From positions 7,439,721-7,503,720 of the forward strand of contig ML662449.1 in assembly GCA_007570785.1 (NCBI GenBank): a stretch of 64,000 nucleotides of DNA, written 5' to 3'. The notes below the pieces were generated by a model, which did no database searches, was not told the origin of the DNA, and saw nothing but the letters and a program-made list of their open reading frames with translations. This DNA is from Antilocapra americana. Lineage: Eukaryota; Chordata; Mammalia; Artiodactyla; Antilocapridae. The position numbers were made by a program, and so were the translations under genes. Below are positions 1-12,037 of the stretch, piece after piece. Position 1 is the first letter of the stretch. The number at the start of each line of letters is the position of its first letter.

Positions 1-20
1 CCCCCCCCCCCCCCCCCCCC
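1..20. repeat. Poly-C run at the window edge
   Basis: Twenty consecutive C before gccaagg. The true length is unknown because the window begins inside it. It could be a real homopolymer or a sequencing/assembly artefact. Confidence 0.9.
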
Positions 21-1799
21 GCCAAGGCTGATATACATATAGTCAGGGCCGTGTCGATCTGTCCTCAGCACCAGTGTCCTCCCACTCCCCTGCCACTTGG
101 CTCCCAACAGCCATGCTCACTCCATTTCCCTTTCTCCACCCAGTGTTTTCTGAATGCTGTTCCTCCTCTCCCCACCTCCCCTCTTCCTTGCTCAGCTCTC
201 ATACTCTACTTCCCATCTTTGCTTCTGCTCTCTCCTCTACCCAAAATACCTTTCTCATTTATTTTCAGGTGTTAGAATTAATCCCACTCTTTAACTTTCT
301 CCCACTCATTCAGAAGCAAGTTTGAGGGCTTATTTTTTGCTGGGCAGGTGTTAAGGAACTAAGAAATGGTGGGCCCCTTTAGGAGCTCATAAATTAATGG
401 ACCCCTGATTTGGAATTGAATTATATGGTTCACATTCTGGGGCAGCCAAGTATTAGCATTGAGAATTTGATTTTTTAGTTTATATTTTTCCAAAACTTGA
501 ACACTCAAATAATTGGAGTAAGCTTATTACAAAAAACATCAAGCAGTTCTCTGAGGGGTCCTCCTGTGCCATTGCCAGGTCCCAGAGGCCACCACTTTTA
601 GTGGGTTCCTTTGATATATTTCTAAGTAACAAGCTGATATTGCTAATTCTTACTCCCCCCTCTCCATTTTAGGTAAAACATACTATGGAAAGTAAAAAGT
701 TGGCTTTATTTCATTCCCTACATGCCCTTCCCTCCAAATACTTTCATTATTCTCATTCCCATTCTTCCAAAATAGTCATAAGTTTGGCAATCTTTCCGTT
801 ATGTGAATATTAGTTTTTACATTATTATGTAAGAAAACATTATTTTTGCCAAATCTTCTAAGTGGACTGTGGTGACTGTTCCTTTCTTTTTTTTCTTCCC
901 ACTGGAATTAATCATTGTCTTTTTTGTTTGTTTTTTTAGGCTTTTTAAATCTCAGTTTTCTGTGTGCTTTTGCACAATTTCAAACTCTCCCCCAAGTTGT
1001 TTAAATCCTTTTTAAAATACTTTTGAACACATTCAGTGTTCTGTTTTATCTTCTTGAGGAAATCTCTGTCAGTCTTCAGACTTGATGGAATCTTAGTTGG
1101 TTGCTCTCTAGGACAGTTTACTGTCTTATCTTGGAATTTTCTAGACATTCTTTTTACTTCCTTTCCTGTCAGATTTGTTGCCTCCTCTTTTCACTCTGCT
1201 TTCTCCTTTTGGGAACTTGTCCTCCAGGAGCTTCCTGATGTATTGTAGGTCAGTTTTTGATAACTTGCAGGTCTGGAAGTATCTTTGTTTTACATTCACA
1301 CGTGTGATAGTTTGCATATAAAAGTCTGGATTGGAAATAGTATCATTGAGATATTGAAAGTATTTCTCTACTGTATTTTAGCTTCATTGTTGAGTTTGGT
1401 AAGTCCAAAGTCATTCTAATACCTTGTCTTTTGGCTGTGACCCATTTTCTCTCCCTAGAAATTTGTAAATTCTTCTTTGCTTACAGTGTTGCAGAATTGA
1501 TTGATGATATATCTTGGTGGGTGCATTTTTTAATTTATTATGTTTGTTGTTTGGTGGTCTCATTTAATCTACAAATTCATATCCTTGTGTGGGGAGAATT
1601 TCAGTTCATCTCATTTGATGATTTCCTTTTCTGTCTTCCTTTACTACCAGTATTTGGATGTTAGTTCTCCTGAACTGATTTTCTGACTTTGTTTTCTTTC
1701 TTCTATTTTTCATTTCTTTGTCTTATCCTTCTACTTTTCAGCAAATTTTCTCAACTTTATATTCAACCATCCTGTTGCATTTTTTATATATCAGGCTTT

Positions 1800-3175
1800 T
1801 TAATTTCTAAGACCTTTTTTTTTGGTTTTGTTTTGGTTTGGATTTTGATGAAGTCCAGTTTATTAGTTTTTCCTTTGGGGTATTGTGTTTTTGGTGTAAC
1901 TTCTAAGAACTCTGCCTGGTTCTCAGTTCTGATGATTTTATTTATTTACTCTTTTCTGTGAGTGTTTACATTTTGCATTTAAATCTGTGAGCCAGTTTGA
2001 GTTAACTTTATGTAAGACATGAGACTTAGGGTGAAGTTCATTTTATTGTTTGTGGGCATTCATTTTTGAAAAGGTGAGCTTTCATCCATTGAGTATTCTT
2101 GTAAAAAATCAGTTGGGCTTATTTGTGATTGATCTTCAGAAATTATGTTCTAGTCCATTAATCTATGTGTCTGTCCATCCACCAAACCACGCAGCCTTGA
2201 TTGCTATAGCTTTATAATAAGTCTTGAAATAAGACTGATTCCTCCTACTTCTTTTTTTTCTGAAAATTGTTTGTTAATTATTCTCGTTCTTTTGTCTTTT
2301 CACATAAATTTTAGAATAATCTTATCTACATCTACAGAATGTTCTGCTATAATTTTGGGAGGAATTTCATTAAGCTGGTATATCAGTTTGGGAAGAAATG
2401 ACATCTTTTCTCTGTTTAGTCTTCCAGTAAATGAATATGGCACCTCTCTCCATTTATTTACATCTTTGATTTCTTTCATCAACATTGTGTAGTTTTCAGC
2501 ATACAGGCCTTGTATGTGTTCTGAGATTTATACCTTGGTTTTGGTTTTTGTTTTGAGTGAGTATAAATGATATCGGATAATTAATTCCAGTGTCCATATT
2601 TTTACTGCTAGGATGTAGAAAATCAGTTGATTTTTCTGTTTATTTTGTATCTTGTAACCTTGCTGACCTTGTTTACTGGTTCTATGAATTTTTTCTCCAT
2701 TGTTTAGGATTTTCTATGTAGACCACCATGTCATTGACAAATAGAGGCAGTTTTATTTTTTCCTTTCTGATATGTTTCTCTTTAACTTCCTTTTCTATCC
2801 TGACTGCACATCTCCCTCATTTAATTATTTACTCAATCATTTATTTACATCAGTTTGTACTTAGGCATATTAATTTTGTCCTTTTTTCCTCCCTTCAATC
2901 ATTTGCTATCTTTGGCTCATACTGGGTAATTCCTGTTGTTTCATCTTTCAGTTCACTGATTCTTTGCTCTCTCCCTTCCATTCTGCTGATGAGCCCATCC
3001 ATTGTGCTTTTTGCTTTGGTTATTGCATTTTTCAGTTCTAAAATTTCCATTTGGTGGTTCTTTAGATTTTCCAGGTTTTTGATGACACTTCCTGTTTCTT
3101 TGCTGAGGCTTTCTGTTTGTTCATTTGTTTCAAGCATGTCCTTAATTGCTGGTTTAAGCATTTTTGTCATGACTG
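1800..3175 (-). mobile_element. Old L1 LINE fragment, antisense
   Basis: The + strand reads as reverse-complement L1: text such as gctttataataagtcttgaaat (2208 region) and ggattttctatgtagaccacc (2707 region) corresponds to ORF2. The minus-strand frame 3170-2895 shows the charged coiled-coil style of L1 ORF1 (MDGLISRMEGREQRISELKD). ORF1 lies upstream of ORF2 in the element's own orientation, as expected. There are many stops, so it is dead. The 950-1800 stretch next to it is similar in style and may be another old LINE piece, but I am less sure. Confidence 0.7.
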
Positions 3176-3204
3176 TTTAATCATAACTGGAGGATTCTCT
3201 CTTT

Positions 3205-3520
3205 TTGAAGTGATAGTCACTCGGTTGTGTCTGCCTCTGTGACCCCATGGACTATACAGTTCATGAAATTCTCCAGGTCAGAATACTGGAGTGGGTAGCC
3301 TTTCCCTTCTCCAGGGGATATTTCCAACCCAGGGATCAAACCCAGGTCTCCCACATTGCAAGTGGATTCTTTACCAGCTGAGCTACAAGGGAAGCCCAAG
3401 GATACTAGAGTGGGGAGCCTATCCCTTCTCCAGTGGACCTTCCCAACCCAGGAATCAAACTGGGGTCTCCTGCATTGCAGGCAGATTCTTTACCAACTGA
3501 ACTATCAGAGAAGCCCAAAT
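3205..3520 (-). mobile_element. Bov-tA SINE, tandem/dimeric
   Basis: The reverse complement begins with the tRNA-derived head (gggcttctctgatagttcag, box-B-like gtttgattcctggg) and contains two heads in tandem, the second starting near 3400, followed by the usual gagaagg...cccactccagtattc body. Flanks suggest insertion into the old L1. Confidence 0.85.
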
Positions 3521-4450
3521 CTGTCTTCTTGGTCACCTTCATTTTGGCATCTATTGACTGCTGTCTTTTTTCCACGTAGTTTGAGATCTTCCTAGTTCTT
3601 TGTATGACAAACAATGTCAACACTTTCATATTGTGCTATGAGCTTCTGAATCTTCTATAAACCTCCTGTTCTAACTCATTTTTGCTCTGGCAGAGGATTG
3701 ATGGGACTTGGAAGGTGCCATCTTGTTACTACTAGGTGGAGGTAGAAGTTCAGGTTTTCTGTGGGGCCTGTTTTCACCCCAGAAAGTGCTTCTCATTATT
3801 ACTGGATTGGGGTAAAAGTTCCAGTTTCCTGTTAGGCTTCCACCCATCCTTCCCTGGCTGGGAAGTGGGAGTGCCTTGCCACTATCCCCTCTGTGGCTTC
3901 AGTTGATACCGTGGTGGTGAGAGTTGGCCTTGTTACTACTTGGTGATTGTGGAAGTCTTGACTCTCTGCTTGGCCTCCTCTCCCAGCACCTCAGAGCTGA
4001 AGGTCGTTACTCAGCCCTCTCCTGACACCGCCTACCCGGAAGGGAAGGTTGGAGGGATTTGTTGCAGACTAGTGAGGTTGGAAGTCTAGGCTCTCCATTT
4101 GGTCTTTACTGCCATGGCTGGGTCAGGGCTGCTGGTTTTTTCCATGGCTTTTGGCTGACATAGAGCAATTAGTTTCTATGAGTTCTGCCTTACTGGGTTG
4201 CCCCTTTTCTGTGTCTGTCTGAAGAGGGCATTGGTGTTTTCAATTTGCTGTGTTTTCAGTTTGCTGGCTTCTTCAATTTTCAGTCGGGGAAACGTATGGC
4301 AAAAAGAAAACCCAGGCAGCTCACCACTGTGTTGTTCCTTGGATCCCAAAGTTCCTATTCAGTCTGCCTTCTACTCAACATTTCAGACTTTTGTTATTAA
4401 GTCAATTTTTTAAAATTTCAGCTTTATGTACAAAATGTTTAAGTGTACTT

Positions 4451-4741
4451 AGCAGGAGGAACCGGAGAAGGCAATGGCACCCCACTCCAGTACTCTTGCC
4501 TGGAAAACCCCATGGATGGAGGAGCCTGGTAGGCTGCAGTCCTTGGGTCGCTAAGAGTAGGACACAACTGAGTGATTTCACTTTCACTTTTCACTTTCAT
4601 GCATTGGAGAAGAAAATGGAAACCCACTCCAGTGTTCTTGCCTGGAGAATCCCAGGGACGGGGGAGCCGGATGGGCTGCCGTCTATGGGGTCGCCCGGAG
4701 TCGGACACGACTGAAGCGACTTAGCAGCAGCAGCAGGAGGA
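4451..4741 (+). mobile_element. Bov-A2 SINE with target-site duplication
   Basis: Two Bov-A monomers (ggagaaggcaatggcacccc... and gagaagaaaatggaaaccc...) end with ttagcagcagcagcagg. A perfect 10-bp direct repeat agcaggagga flanks it at 4451-4460 and 4732-4741. Confidence 0.92.
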
Positions 4742-4817
4742 AAGGGAAAAGTACATCTCCTTCACCTTCCCAGAAGCAGAACTCTTCTATTTATGCCTTT
4801 TTAAAAATTAAACACTT

Positions 4818-5027
4818 GGACTTCCCTGGTGGTATAGTGGATAGGAATCCACCTGCCAATACAGGGGACAGAGGTTCCATCCCTGGTCTGGGAAGATTAC
4901 ACATGCTGTGGAGCAGCTAAGCCTGCGAGCCACAACCACTGAAGCCCATGCTCTCTAGAGCTCATGCTCCGCAACTAGAGAAAGCTCACTCGCAACAATG
5001 AAGACCCATCACAGCCAAAAATAAATT
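4818..5027 (+). mobile_element. CHR-type tRNA-derived SINE
   Basis: Starts ggacttccctggtggtatag and contains the box B gttccatccctgg and the family's ...gcaactagagaaagctc...gaagacccatcacagcc tail, then an ataaat-rich 3' end. Diverged. Confidence 0.85.
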
Positions 5028-5265
5028 ACTTCATTCATTCCTAAAAATAAATACTTTACATCATTTAGTAAGGCTTTTAAAGGAAGCAGAGGTAAACATG
5101 TATTCAACTTTTGAAACAATTCACTACTAGTTTTAATCAAAAGTCCTGTGCAATATTTTTAACCCATACTAGACTCCAACTTCTGTCAAATAGAGGCTTA
5201 GCCCTACCTCTGTAAGTTATATGTGTATATAATACATATTGTTTGAATTTGCTTGAGAAAACACT

Positions 5266-5340
5266 GGAAGGATGGAAGAGAAAGAGGAACGGCAGAAGGG
5301 AGAGAAAGAAGAGGGTTTCCTGAAGGAGATGGGAACTGGA
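5266..5340. repeat. Purine-rich (GA) tract
   Basis: Almost only A and G across about 75 bp (ggaagagaaagaggaacgg and onward). A low-complexity patch with no gene signal. Confidence 0.6.
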
Positions 5341-5672
5341 TTTGAAAATACTTGTCTGCTGTGTTTTGGTTTTTGAATGTTAATATGTTACTCATTTTTT
5401 AATTAAATTTTAAGTTGTTTTATAGTCACTTAGATGAGTAAGCAAGGATCCAAAGAGCCTTCAGGTTGAGTAAGGACACGCCATGTGCTATCACCATCAT
5501 GTCCTCCTTTGGGAAGGTTTTGGATAGGGAGCTCATGGGAGTGCCGTAGATCCATTTGAATAAAGGCATTCACCAGAGATCTGTGAGCAAGATGGAGAGT
5601 CTAAGCTGGATGCTGGGTGTATTTGCTACTGTTTGTAATGGTTTCTGATCAGTGATTTGCTATTAGTTTGGA

Positions 5673-5826
5673 AGGAACTTTGGCTCAGATGGTAAAGCGT
5701 CTGCCCACAATGCCTGAGACCCGGGTTTGATCCCTGGATCGGGAAGATCCCTGGAGAAGGAAATGGCAAGGCTACAGTCCATGGGGTTGCAAAGAATCAG
5801 ACACAACTGAGCAACTTCACTTTCTA
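5673..5826 (+). mobile_element. Bov-tA SINE with internal deletion
   Basis: tRNA-like head followed by gtttgatccctggatcggg and a body missing about 50 bp after aaatggcaa, ending in gacacaactgagcaacttcac. It is part of a local duplication with 6538-6749. Confidence 0.85.
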
Positions 5827-5879
5827 AGAAAAAAGCACTGCAGCTTACCATTATCTTTGTTATTTTACATTTAGTAAAT
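5719..5879 (+). repeat. Local duplication, copy 1
   Basis: Starts acccgggtttgatccctgg and runs through the SINE end into about 60 bp of non-SINE flank (ctttctaagaaaaaagcact ... ttagtaaat) that is nearly identical in copy 2 at 6538-6749. Copy 1 lacks ~50 bp of SINE body present in copy 2. Confidence 0.9.
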
Positions 5880-6537
5880 AACTTCTACTCTAAAGAAGTA
5901 GGAGACACATCTGTCAATTATGTGCCTAGTATAAAGTTGGGCAGTAGAATAACTGCATTGGATGACAGAACTAGGATCAAAATTATGCTTAAAATTTGAT
6001 GGAGCAATGGACTGATTATAATGAGATGAAATAGCTAGGTAAGGTCATATACTTGGGTTTTTCTTTTGTTTTAATCAACTTTACAAGCACAGTTCTGGGA
6101 AGGTAGAGATTAAAAGCAGCACAAATAGAAAAAGACTTAAAAGTTTTAGTGGTCAGTTAACTTGATCTGATTGTATAGCATGATGTGGATGCCCCCAAAA
6201 AGAATATAATTTTTAGTTGCATTAATAGAATTAATAGACAGTGACAGTGCTGGTCTGCTCTTCATCAGTCAGACCAGGCCTGCATTATTTCATTCATTCC
6301 CTGGGGCCAGTCTTACAGAAAGGATATAGACAAAATGAAGTGTTTAAATGTGGGAGCAACCAAAATGGTGGTGTGACTAAAAACTATGTCAAAGAAAGCG
6401 GGTGTGTTTAACCTAGAGAAGAAAAAAACTTCTAAGTTTTTTCTAAATAATGATATTTCAAAAATAATGTCTAAATAATAATATTTTAGTTGTTTAGAAA
6501 GTGAAAAAATAGACTCGGCTTGTTCTTTTTGAAGAAC

Positions 6538-6749
6538 ACCCGGGTTTGATCCCTGGGTCGGGAAGATCCCTGGAGAAGGAAATGGCAACCCATTCCAGTA
6601 CTCTTGCCTGGAAAATTCCATGGCCTGAGGAGCCTGGTAGGCTACAGTCCATGGGGTTGCAAAGAATCAGACACAACTGAGTGACTTCACTTTCTAAGAA
6701 AAAAGCACTGCAGCTTACCATTATCTTTGTTATTTTACATTTAGTAAAT
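6538..6749 (+). repeat. Local duplication, copy 2 (Bov-tA part plus shared flank)
   Basis: A 5'-truncated Bov-tA beginning at acccgggtttgatccctgg, with the full SINE body, followed by the same ~60-bp flank as copy 1 and ending ttagtaaat. There is no poly(A) or target-site duplication at the end of the shared part, so simple SINE retrotransposition does not explain the shared flank. Confidence 0.9.
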
Positions 6750-7380
6750 TGTTGTCTAGAAGACAATCTAGAATCAGGAGGTGGAAGTTTTTAGCTGGAT
6801 GTAAAGAAGATCAACAGCAATGGCTGTCTGTAGATGGGCTGAAGGCCCAAGGAAGTGACATTAATCTAGGAAAACTTCTGGTCAAAAGGCTATAGCAGGG
6901 ATTCATGCATGGCCTGCCTGACTGCTTTAGATCAGTGCTATTCAAAGGATCTTATTTTCTTTTTCTTTAACCCCTTGTATATTTTATTTTTATTTTTTCC
7001 CATCTTGTCATACTACTTTTCTTTGTAAATTGAGATGATTCATCCTTTTAAATATAAATATAATTTAAGTATAACTCAGGGACTTTTTTTACTTACAGTT
7101 TCATTCACCCATCACCATTTATCAAATTCCGGAATTTTTTTCCCCATCACCCTGAAAGGAAACCCCACCCCCAGTAGCAGTCACTCTCCATTCCCCCTAC
7201 CCCCAGTCCTTGGCAGCTGTTAATCTGCTTTCTGTTACTTATTCTGCATATTTCTTATAAAAGGGCTCATACAATAAGATCTTGTGTCTGACATCTCTCA
7301 CTTAGCATAATGTTTTCAAGGTTTATCCGTGTTCTAGCATTTCAGTACTTTATTCCTTGCAATGACTGTGTGATGTTCCA

Positions 7381-7635
7381 TTGTATGGGTATGCATGCAT
7401 GCTTGATCAGTTGCTCAGTTGTGTCCGACTCTTTGCAATCCCATGGGCTGTAACCCATCAGGCTCCTCTATTTTTTTCAGGCAAGGATTCTTCAGCAAGG
7501 ATACTAGAGTGGGTTACCATTTCCTCCTCCAGGGGATCTCTCCAGCCAAAGGGTCGAACCTGTGTCTCCTGCATCTCCTGCATTGGCAGGCGGGCTCTTA
7601 CCACTGAGCCATCTGGGAATCCTTTGTATGCGTAT
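7381..7635 (-). mobile_element. Bov-tA SINE with target-site duplication, inside L1
   Basis: The reverse complement shows head, box B and the gcaaagagtcggacacaactg end. Imperfect 12-bp direct repeats ttgtatgggtat (7381-7392) and ttgtatgcgtat (7624-7635) flank it. Confidence 0.9.
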
Positions 7636-7931
7636 ACCACATTTTGTTTATTCTGATGGACAGTTGGGTTTTTTTTCACTCTTTGACTATTATGAATAGT
7701 GCTATTATGGACATCTATGTACAAACTTTTGTGTACATAGATACTCTTGGATATATACTTAGGGGTGAAATTACAAGGCAAAAGGGTAACTCTACTTCTT
7801 GAGAAAATACCAAACCATTTTCCATAGAAGCAGCACTATTTATGTTCCTACTGGCAATGTATGAAGGTTCCAACCTCCATATCCTTGCTGATACTTTTTA
7901 TTGTTTCTGTTTTTTATTACAGCCATTCTAG

Positions 7932-8558
7932 TTGTTCAGTTCAGTTCAGTCACTCATTCATGTCTGACTCTTTGCGACCCCATGAACCGCAACACGCCAG
8001 GCCTCCCTGTCCATCACCAACTCCCGGAGTTCACCCAAACCCTTATCCATTGAGTTGGTGATGCCATCCAACCATCTCATCCTCTGTCGTCCCCTTCTCC
8101 TTCTGCCTTCAATCTTTCCCAGCATCAGGGTCTTTTCAAATGAGTCAGCTCTTTGCATCAGGTGGCCAAAGTATTGGAGTTTCAGCTTCAACATCAGTCT
8201 TTCCCATGAACACCCAGGACTGATCTCCTTTAGGATGGACTGGTTGGATCTCCTTGCAATCCAAGGGACTTTCAAGAGTCTTCTCTAACACTACAGTTCA
8301 AAAGCATCAGTTCTTTGGCACTCAGCTTTCTTTGTGGTCCAACTCTCACATCCTTACATGACTACTGGAAAAACCATAGCCTTGACTAGACGGACCTTTT
8401 TTGACAAAGCAATGTCTCTGCTTTTTAATATTCTGTCTAGGTTGGTCATAACTTTCCTTCCAAGGAGTAAAACGTCTTTTAATTTCATGGCTGCAGTCAC
8501 CATCTGCAATGATTTTGGAGCCCAGAAAAATAAAGTCAGCCACTGTTTCCACTGTTGT
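7932..8558 (-). mobile_element. BovB (RTE) LINE 3' fragment, antisense
   Basis: The minus strand encodes the BovB ORF2 C-terminus, for example [20 protein letters not shown] and then [20 protein letters not shown] and [10 protein letters not shown]. It is 5'-truncated and starts at the element 3' end with cagttcagttcagtcactc. It is inserted in an L1. Confidence 0.93.
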
Positions 8559-9073
8559 TATGAAGTGATAATCTCATAATTTTGCTTTGCATTTTCCTAG
8601 TAATTAATGGTGTTTAGCATCTTTCCATGTTCTTATCATATGCTCTTTGGAGAAATATCTATTCTGATTCTTTGCCAATTTTAACATTGGTTTGTCTTTT
8701 TATTGTCGAGTTTTTTAAGAGTCATCTGTGTAAAATGGATACTAGACCCTTATCAGATGAATGATTTGCAAGTTTTTCTTCCATTCTTTGTACTGTCTTT
8801 TTTCTTTCTTGATAGTATCCTTCGAAGCACAAAAGTTTTTAATTTTGATGAAATGAAGTACATCTGTTTTTTCTTTGATTGCTTTATGCTTTAGGTGTCA
8901 AATCTAAGAATCACGGACTGACCCAACATCATGAAGATTTGCACATGTATTTTATTTGAGGAATTTCTTAGATTTGTAGTCCGCTTTTGTTACTAAATTC
9001 AGGTTTGGCTGCTCACTGCTCAAAGGCAAATAATTGAGAAGCGAGCGTCAATAGAAAGGAAAGGTGTTTTAAG

Positions 9074-9222
9074 GACTTCCCTGGTGGTCCAGTGGCCAAG
9101 ACTGTGTACGCCCAGTGCAAGGGTCCCAGGTTTGATCCCTGGTTGGGGAACTAGATCCCACATGCCTCAACTAAAAGGGCCTGTGTGCTGCAACTAAGAC
9201 CTGGCACAGCCAAGTAAAGAAG
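9074..9222 (+). mobile_element. CHR-type tRNA-derived SINE
   Basis: ggacttccctggtggtccag head, ggtttgatccctggttggg box B, agatcccacatgcc body. The 3' end is cacagccaagtaaa. Confidence 0.88.
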
Positions 9223-9733
9223 TATTTTCAAACAAGAAAGAAAAGCAAGGTGCTTTAACCAGAAAAGCTGCCAATCTGAGGAGAAGGTGGACAATCTGGG
9301 GAGAATATGTCCCGAGACCAACTCTGAAGGTTCTGGTCAGCCATGACAGTTCGTAAAGTGGGAGATGGAAAGCGGGGGAAGAAAGGAGAATCTCAGTGAA
9401 TCATCAAGGCAGGAGGTTGGGTTCTGCATCTTTCTCAGTTGTGCGGGCTGCTGACTTTTCAGATGTTATCTTGCCATGTGATCTGCCTGCAAGACTGCTA
9501 AGGGGGATATTGGGAATAGAGAGCTAGTCATTCTTTAACTACTTAATTCTTCATTCTTCTTCTTTTTTTTTTAATCTGGAAAAAGAATCAACAGGTTAAT
9601 TAGGTTCTTTCAGAGTTGGAGGGGAACAGAAATGGGCAAACAAGAAAGAAGCAAAAGAGTGTTCCCTACGGTCCAATGTCATTCCATTTCTATGGAATTA
9701 GGCGCAGAGGTCCATCTTCTGTAACTTCTTCGT

Positions 9734-10022
9734 AGAAGTTGCAGAGAAGGCAATGGCAACCCACTCCAGTACCCTTGCCTGGAAGATCCCATGGATGGAG
9801 GAGCCTGGCAGGCTGCCTTCCATGGGGTTGATGGGTGTCGGACACGACTGAGCGACTTCACTTTCACTTTTCACTTTCATGCATTGGAGAAGGAAATGGC
9901 AACTCACTCCAGTGTTCTTGCCTGGAGAATCCCAGGGACGGGGGAGCCTGGTGGGCTGCCATCTCTGGGGTCGCACAGAGCCGGACACGACTGAAACGAC
10001 TTAGCAGCAGCAGCAGAAGTTG
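9734..10022 (+). mobile_element. Bov-A2 SINE with target-site duplication
   Basis: Two Bov-A monomers ending ttagcagcagcagcag. A perfect 8-bp repeat agaagttg lies at 9734-9741 and 10015-10022. Confidence 0.93.
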
Positions 10023-11758
10023 ATAGAGGGAACCATATTCTCAGAGGGGAAGATGTCAACATTTCTTTGCTGACAGTTTTAGTTGCCTACTTATGTAGAC
10101 AGGCAGAGTAAGCTACAATTACTTTAATGCTCAGAATGATTCAGATTGTTATGAGCAATAATGTTAATCCCATTCTCTTGAGGCCTGTTCTTGGAATTGT
10201 GCTAAACCTAGATTCAGTAAGCTCAAGGTGGAGCAGCTTATGTCATGCACACAGCCTGGTTCATTATGCAGTTCATTTTTTTTTTTCCTCTGGTGGCAAT
10301 ATTTATAAAACAAGTCAGGAGTGTGCATCAGACACTGAGTCTGTGATTCTATTGTCCTAATCATTAACTGCTTGGTTTTATACTTGGGGGGTGGGGGTGC
10401 CTTGCAGGGTTCGCCTTAGTTCCATTTTGAGGAATTGTGAGGTTTATGGTGTGAGTATGTATCCAACTTCATTCTTTTGCATATAGATATTCAGTTGTCC
10501 CAGCACCAGTTTTTGAAAACTGTTCTCTTCCTCACTGAATTGTCTTGGCACCATTGTCAAAAATCAGTTGGCAATCAGTGTATAGTTCACTAAGATCTTG
10601 TGCTAGAACATAAATCAGTGAACTGCTTCCCTCATGGGTGGAGTCTCACTAGGAAAAGAAAGTCATTTTAGTGAGCGGATTGATTTACGTCCTGGAGCAA
10701 GCTTCTTATCTCCTTATGAACTTGTTTCTACTCAGAAAATGTTTTGGACCACATTTTGAGGAGAACTGCCCTAGATCTTTGGCACTTTAAGTGCCACTGA
10801 CCAGGAACACCCCAGGCTCTATCCCAAAGCTGCCGGAATAGGATCTGCTTTCAAACAGAAGCCCCACCCCCAGCCCCTGTCCCTGGTTAATTCACTTCTC
10901 ATTAAAGTCTGAGCAGCATGGCTCTAGAATCAGACTCTAAGTGACTTTTGGATCTATTCTGTAAGTACAGGATTAGTTAATGAGTAAGACTTGGAAAAAG
11001 GAGAGTAAATGTAAGGGTAGGCAGGATTATATCTGCTACTCATGTGGTAGAAATCCACAAGGGCCTCAGATACAGTGGCCTTCAGTAGAAACTCCAGCGC
11101 CAGTCCAGATCTCAAAGCGTTTCTTTTTACTATTGCACTGGATTTGATAGTTTTTGTTTGCTTGTGAATTATAGTTATAAAAGAAATTTACAGTTATAGA
11201 GAATAGGTACAGAGAAAATTTAGAGTTACAGAGAAAAGGAGTGGGAGAGGAATAGTAAGACAGACTTTTATAGAACAACTTTGGGAAAGAAGCTAACTTT
11301 GGTTCAAACTGTTTGTGGAATCACAGTGCAGTGCTAGAAGTTGGCAGCAGTAGTGCTGTGTCATAAAATCAGAAATCGTTGACTATTTGGGTAAATACAC
11401 CTCTTTGGAAGCTTATTGTATGCAAATGCAAGCACTGTCAGCATCAGTAATTTGCAGGAATTTGTCATGCTGACGTTCCAAGAAAGAGTGGTCTGGGCAA
11501 AAGATACATAAGGAAGTTAGTTACATACCATACTCACTTGACTATTTTGAGGTGAGTGACATAGATAGCATATTGATATGCTACTTAGAATGCTGTCTTC
11601 TTTATTTTCTTGAACATAAACATGAAGGTTTTTATAGATGTACTTAGGAATTGAGGCCTCTGTTGTCTTGTAAGGCTTAAAGATTCTTAGTAGGAATCTC
11701 CTGCTGCAGAAAATTTGAAGCTCAGAATAGAATGCTGTTCTGCGCTACAAGCACTATT

Positions 11759-12037
11759 GATTCAGTTCAGTCACTCAGTCGTGTCCCACTCTTTGTGTCC
11801 TCATGGACTGCAGCACGTCAGGCTTCTCTATCCATCACCAATTCCCGAAGCTTGCTCACACTCATGTCCATCAAGTCGGTGATGCCATCCAGCCATCTTT
11901 TCCTCTGTCATCCTCTTCTCCTCCTGCCTTCAATCTTCCCCAGCATCAGGATCTTTTCAAATGAGTCAGTTCTTCTCATCAGGTGGCCAAAGTGTTGGAG
12001 TTTCAGCTTCAGCATCAGTCCTTCCAATGAAGGACTA
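11759..12037 (-). mobile_element. BovB LINE 3' fragment, antisense
   Basis: The reverse complement matches the BovB 3' end, with a coding remnant [20 protein letters not shown]. It is shorter than the 7932 copy and 5'-truncated. Confidence 0.9.

Larger units (their letters stand above)
8990..10415. other. ~1.4-kb block interrupting L1, origin unknown
   Basis: L1 text stops near 8985 and resumes near 10417, so the block between was inserted. It starts tttggctgctcactgctc and carries its own CHR SINE and Bov-A2. Its opening text reminds me of ruminant ERV LTRs, but I see no clear TG...CA ends or target-site duplication. A solo LTR is a guess. Confidence 0.35.
7030..10590 (-). mobile_element. 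Old L1 LINE 3' portion, antisense, broken by younger insertions
   Basis: L1 3' text in reverse complement resumes after each insertion: 7030-7392 (taatgttttcaaggttt...), 7624-7931 (cattttgtttattctgatgg...), 8559-8985 (atactagacccttatcagatg) and 10417-10590 (cattcttttgcatatagat, cccagcaccagtttttgaaa). The interruptions are a Bov-tA (7393), a BovB (7932) and a ~1.4-kb block (8990-10415). The order of the pieces follows the L1 consensus, so it was one element. Confidence 0.8.

Noticed and set aside
7958..8275. Minus-strand 105-codon frame as a gene
   Set aside because: It is the C-terminus of BovB ORF2 in a 5'-truncated LINE, not a host gene.
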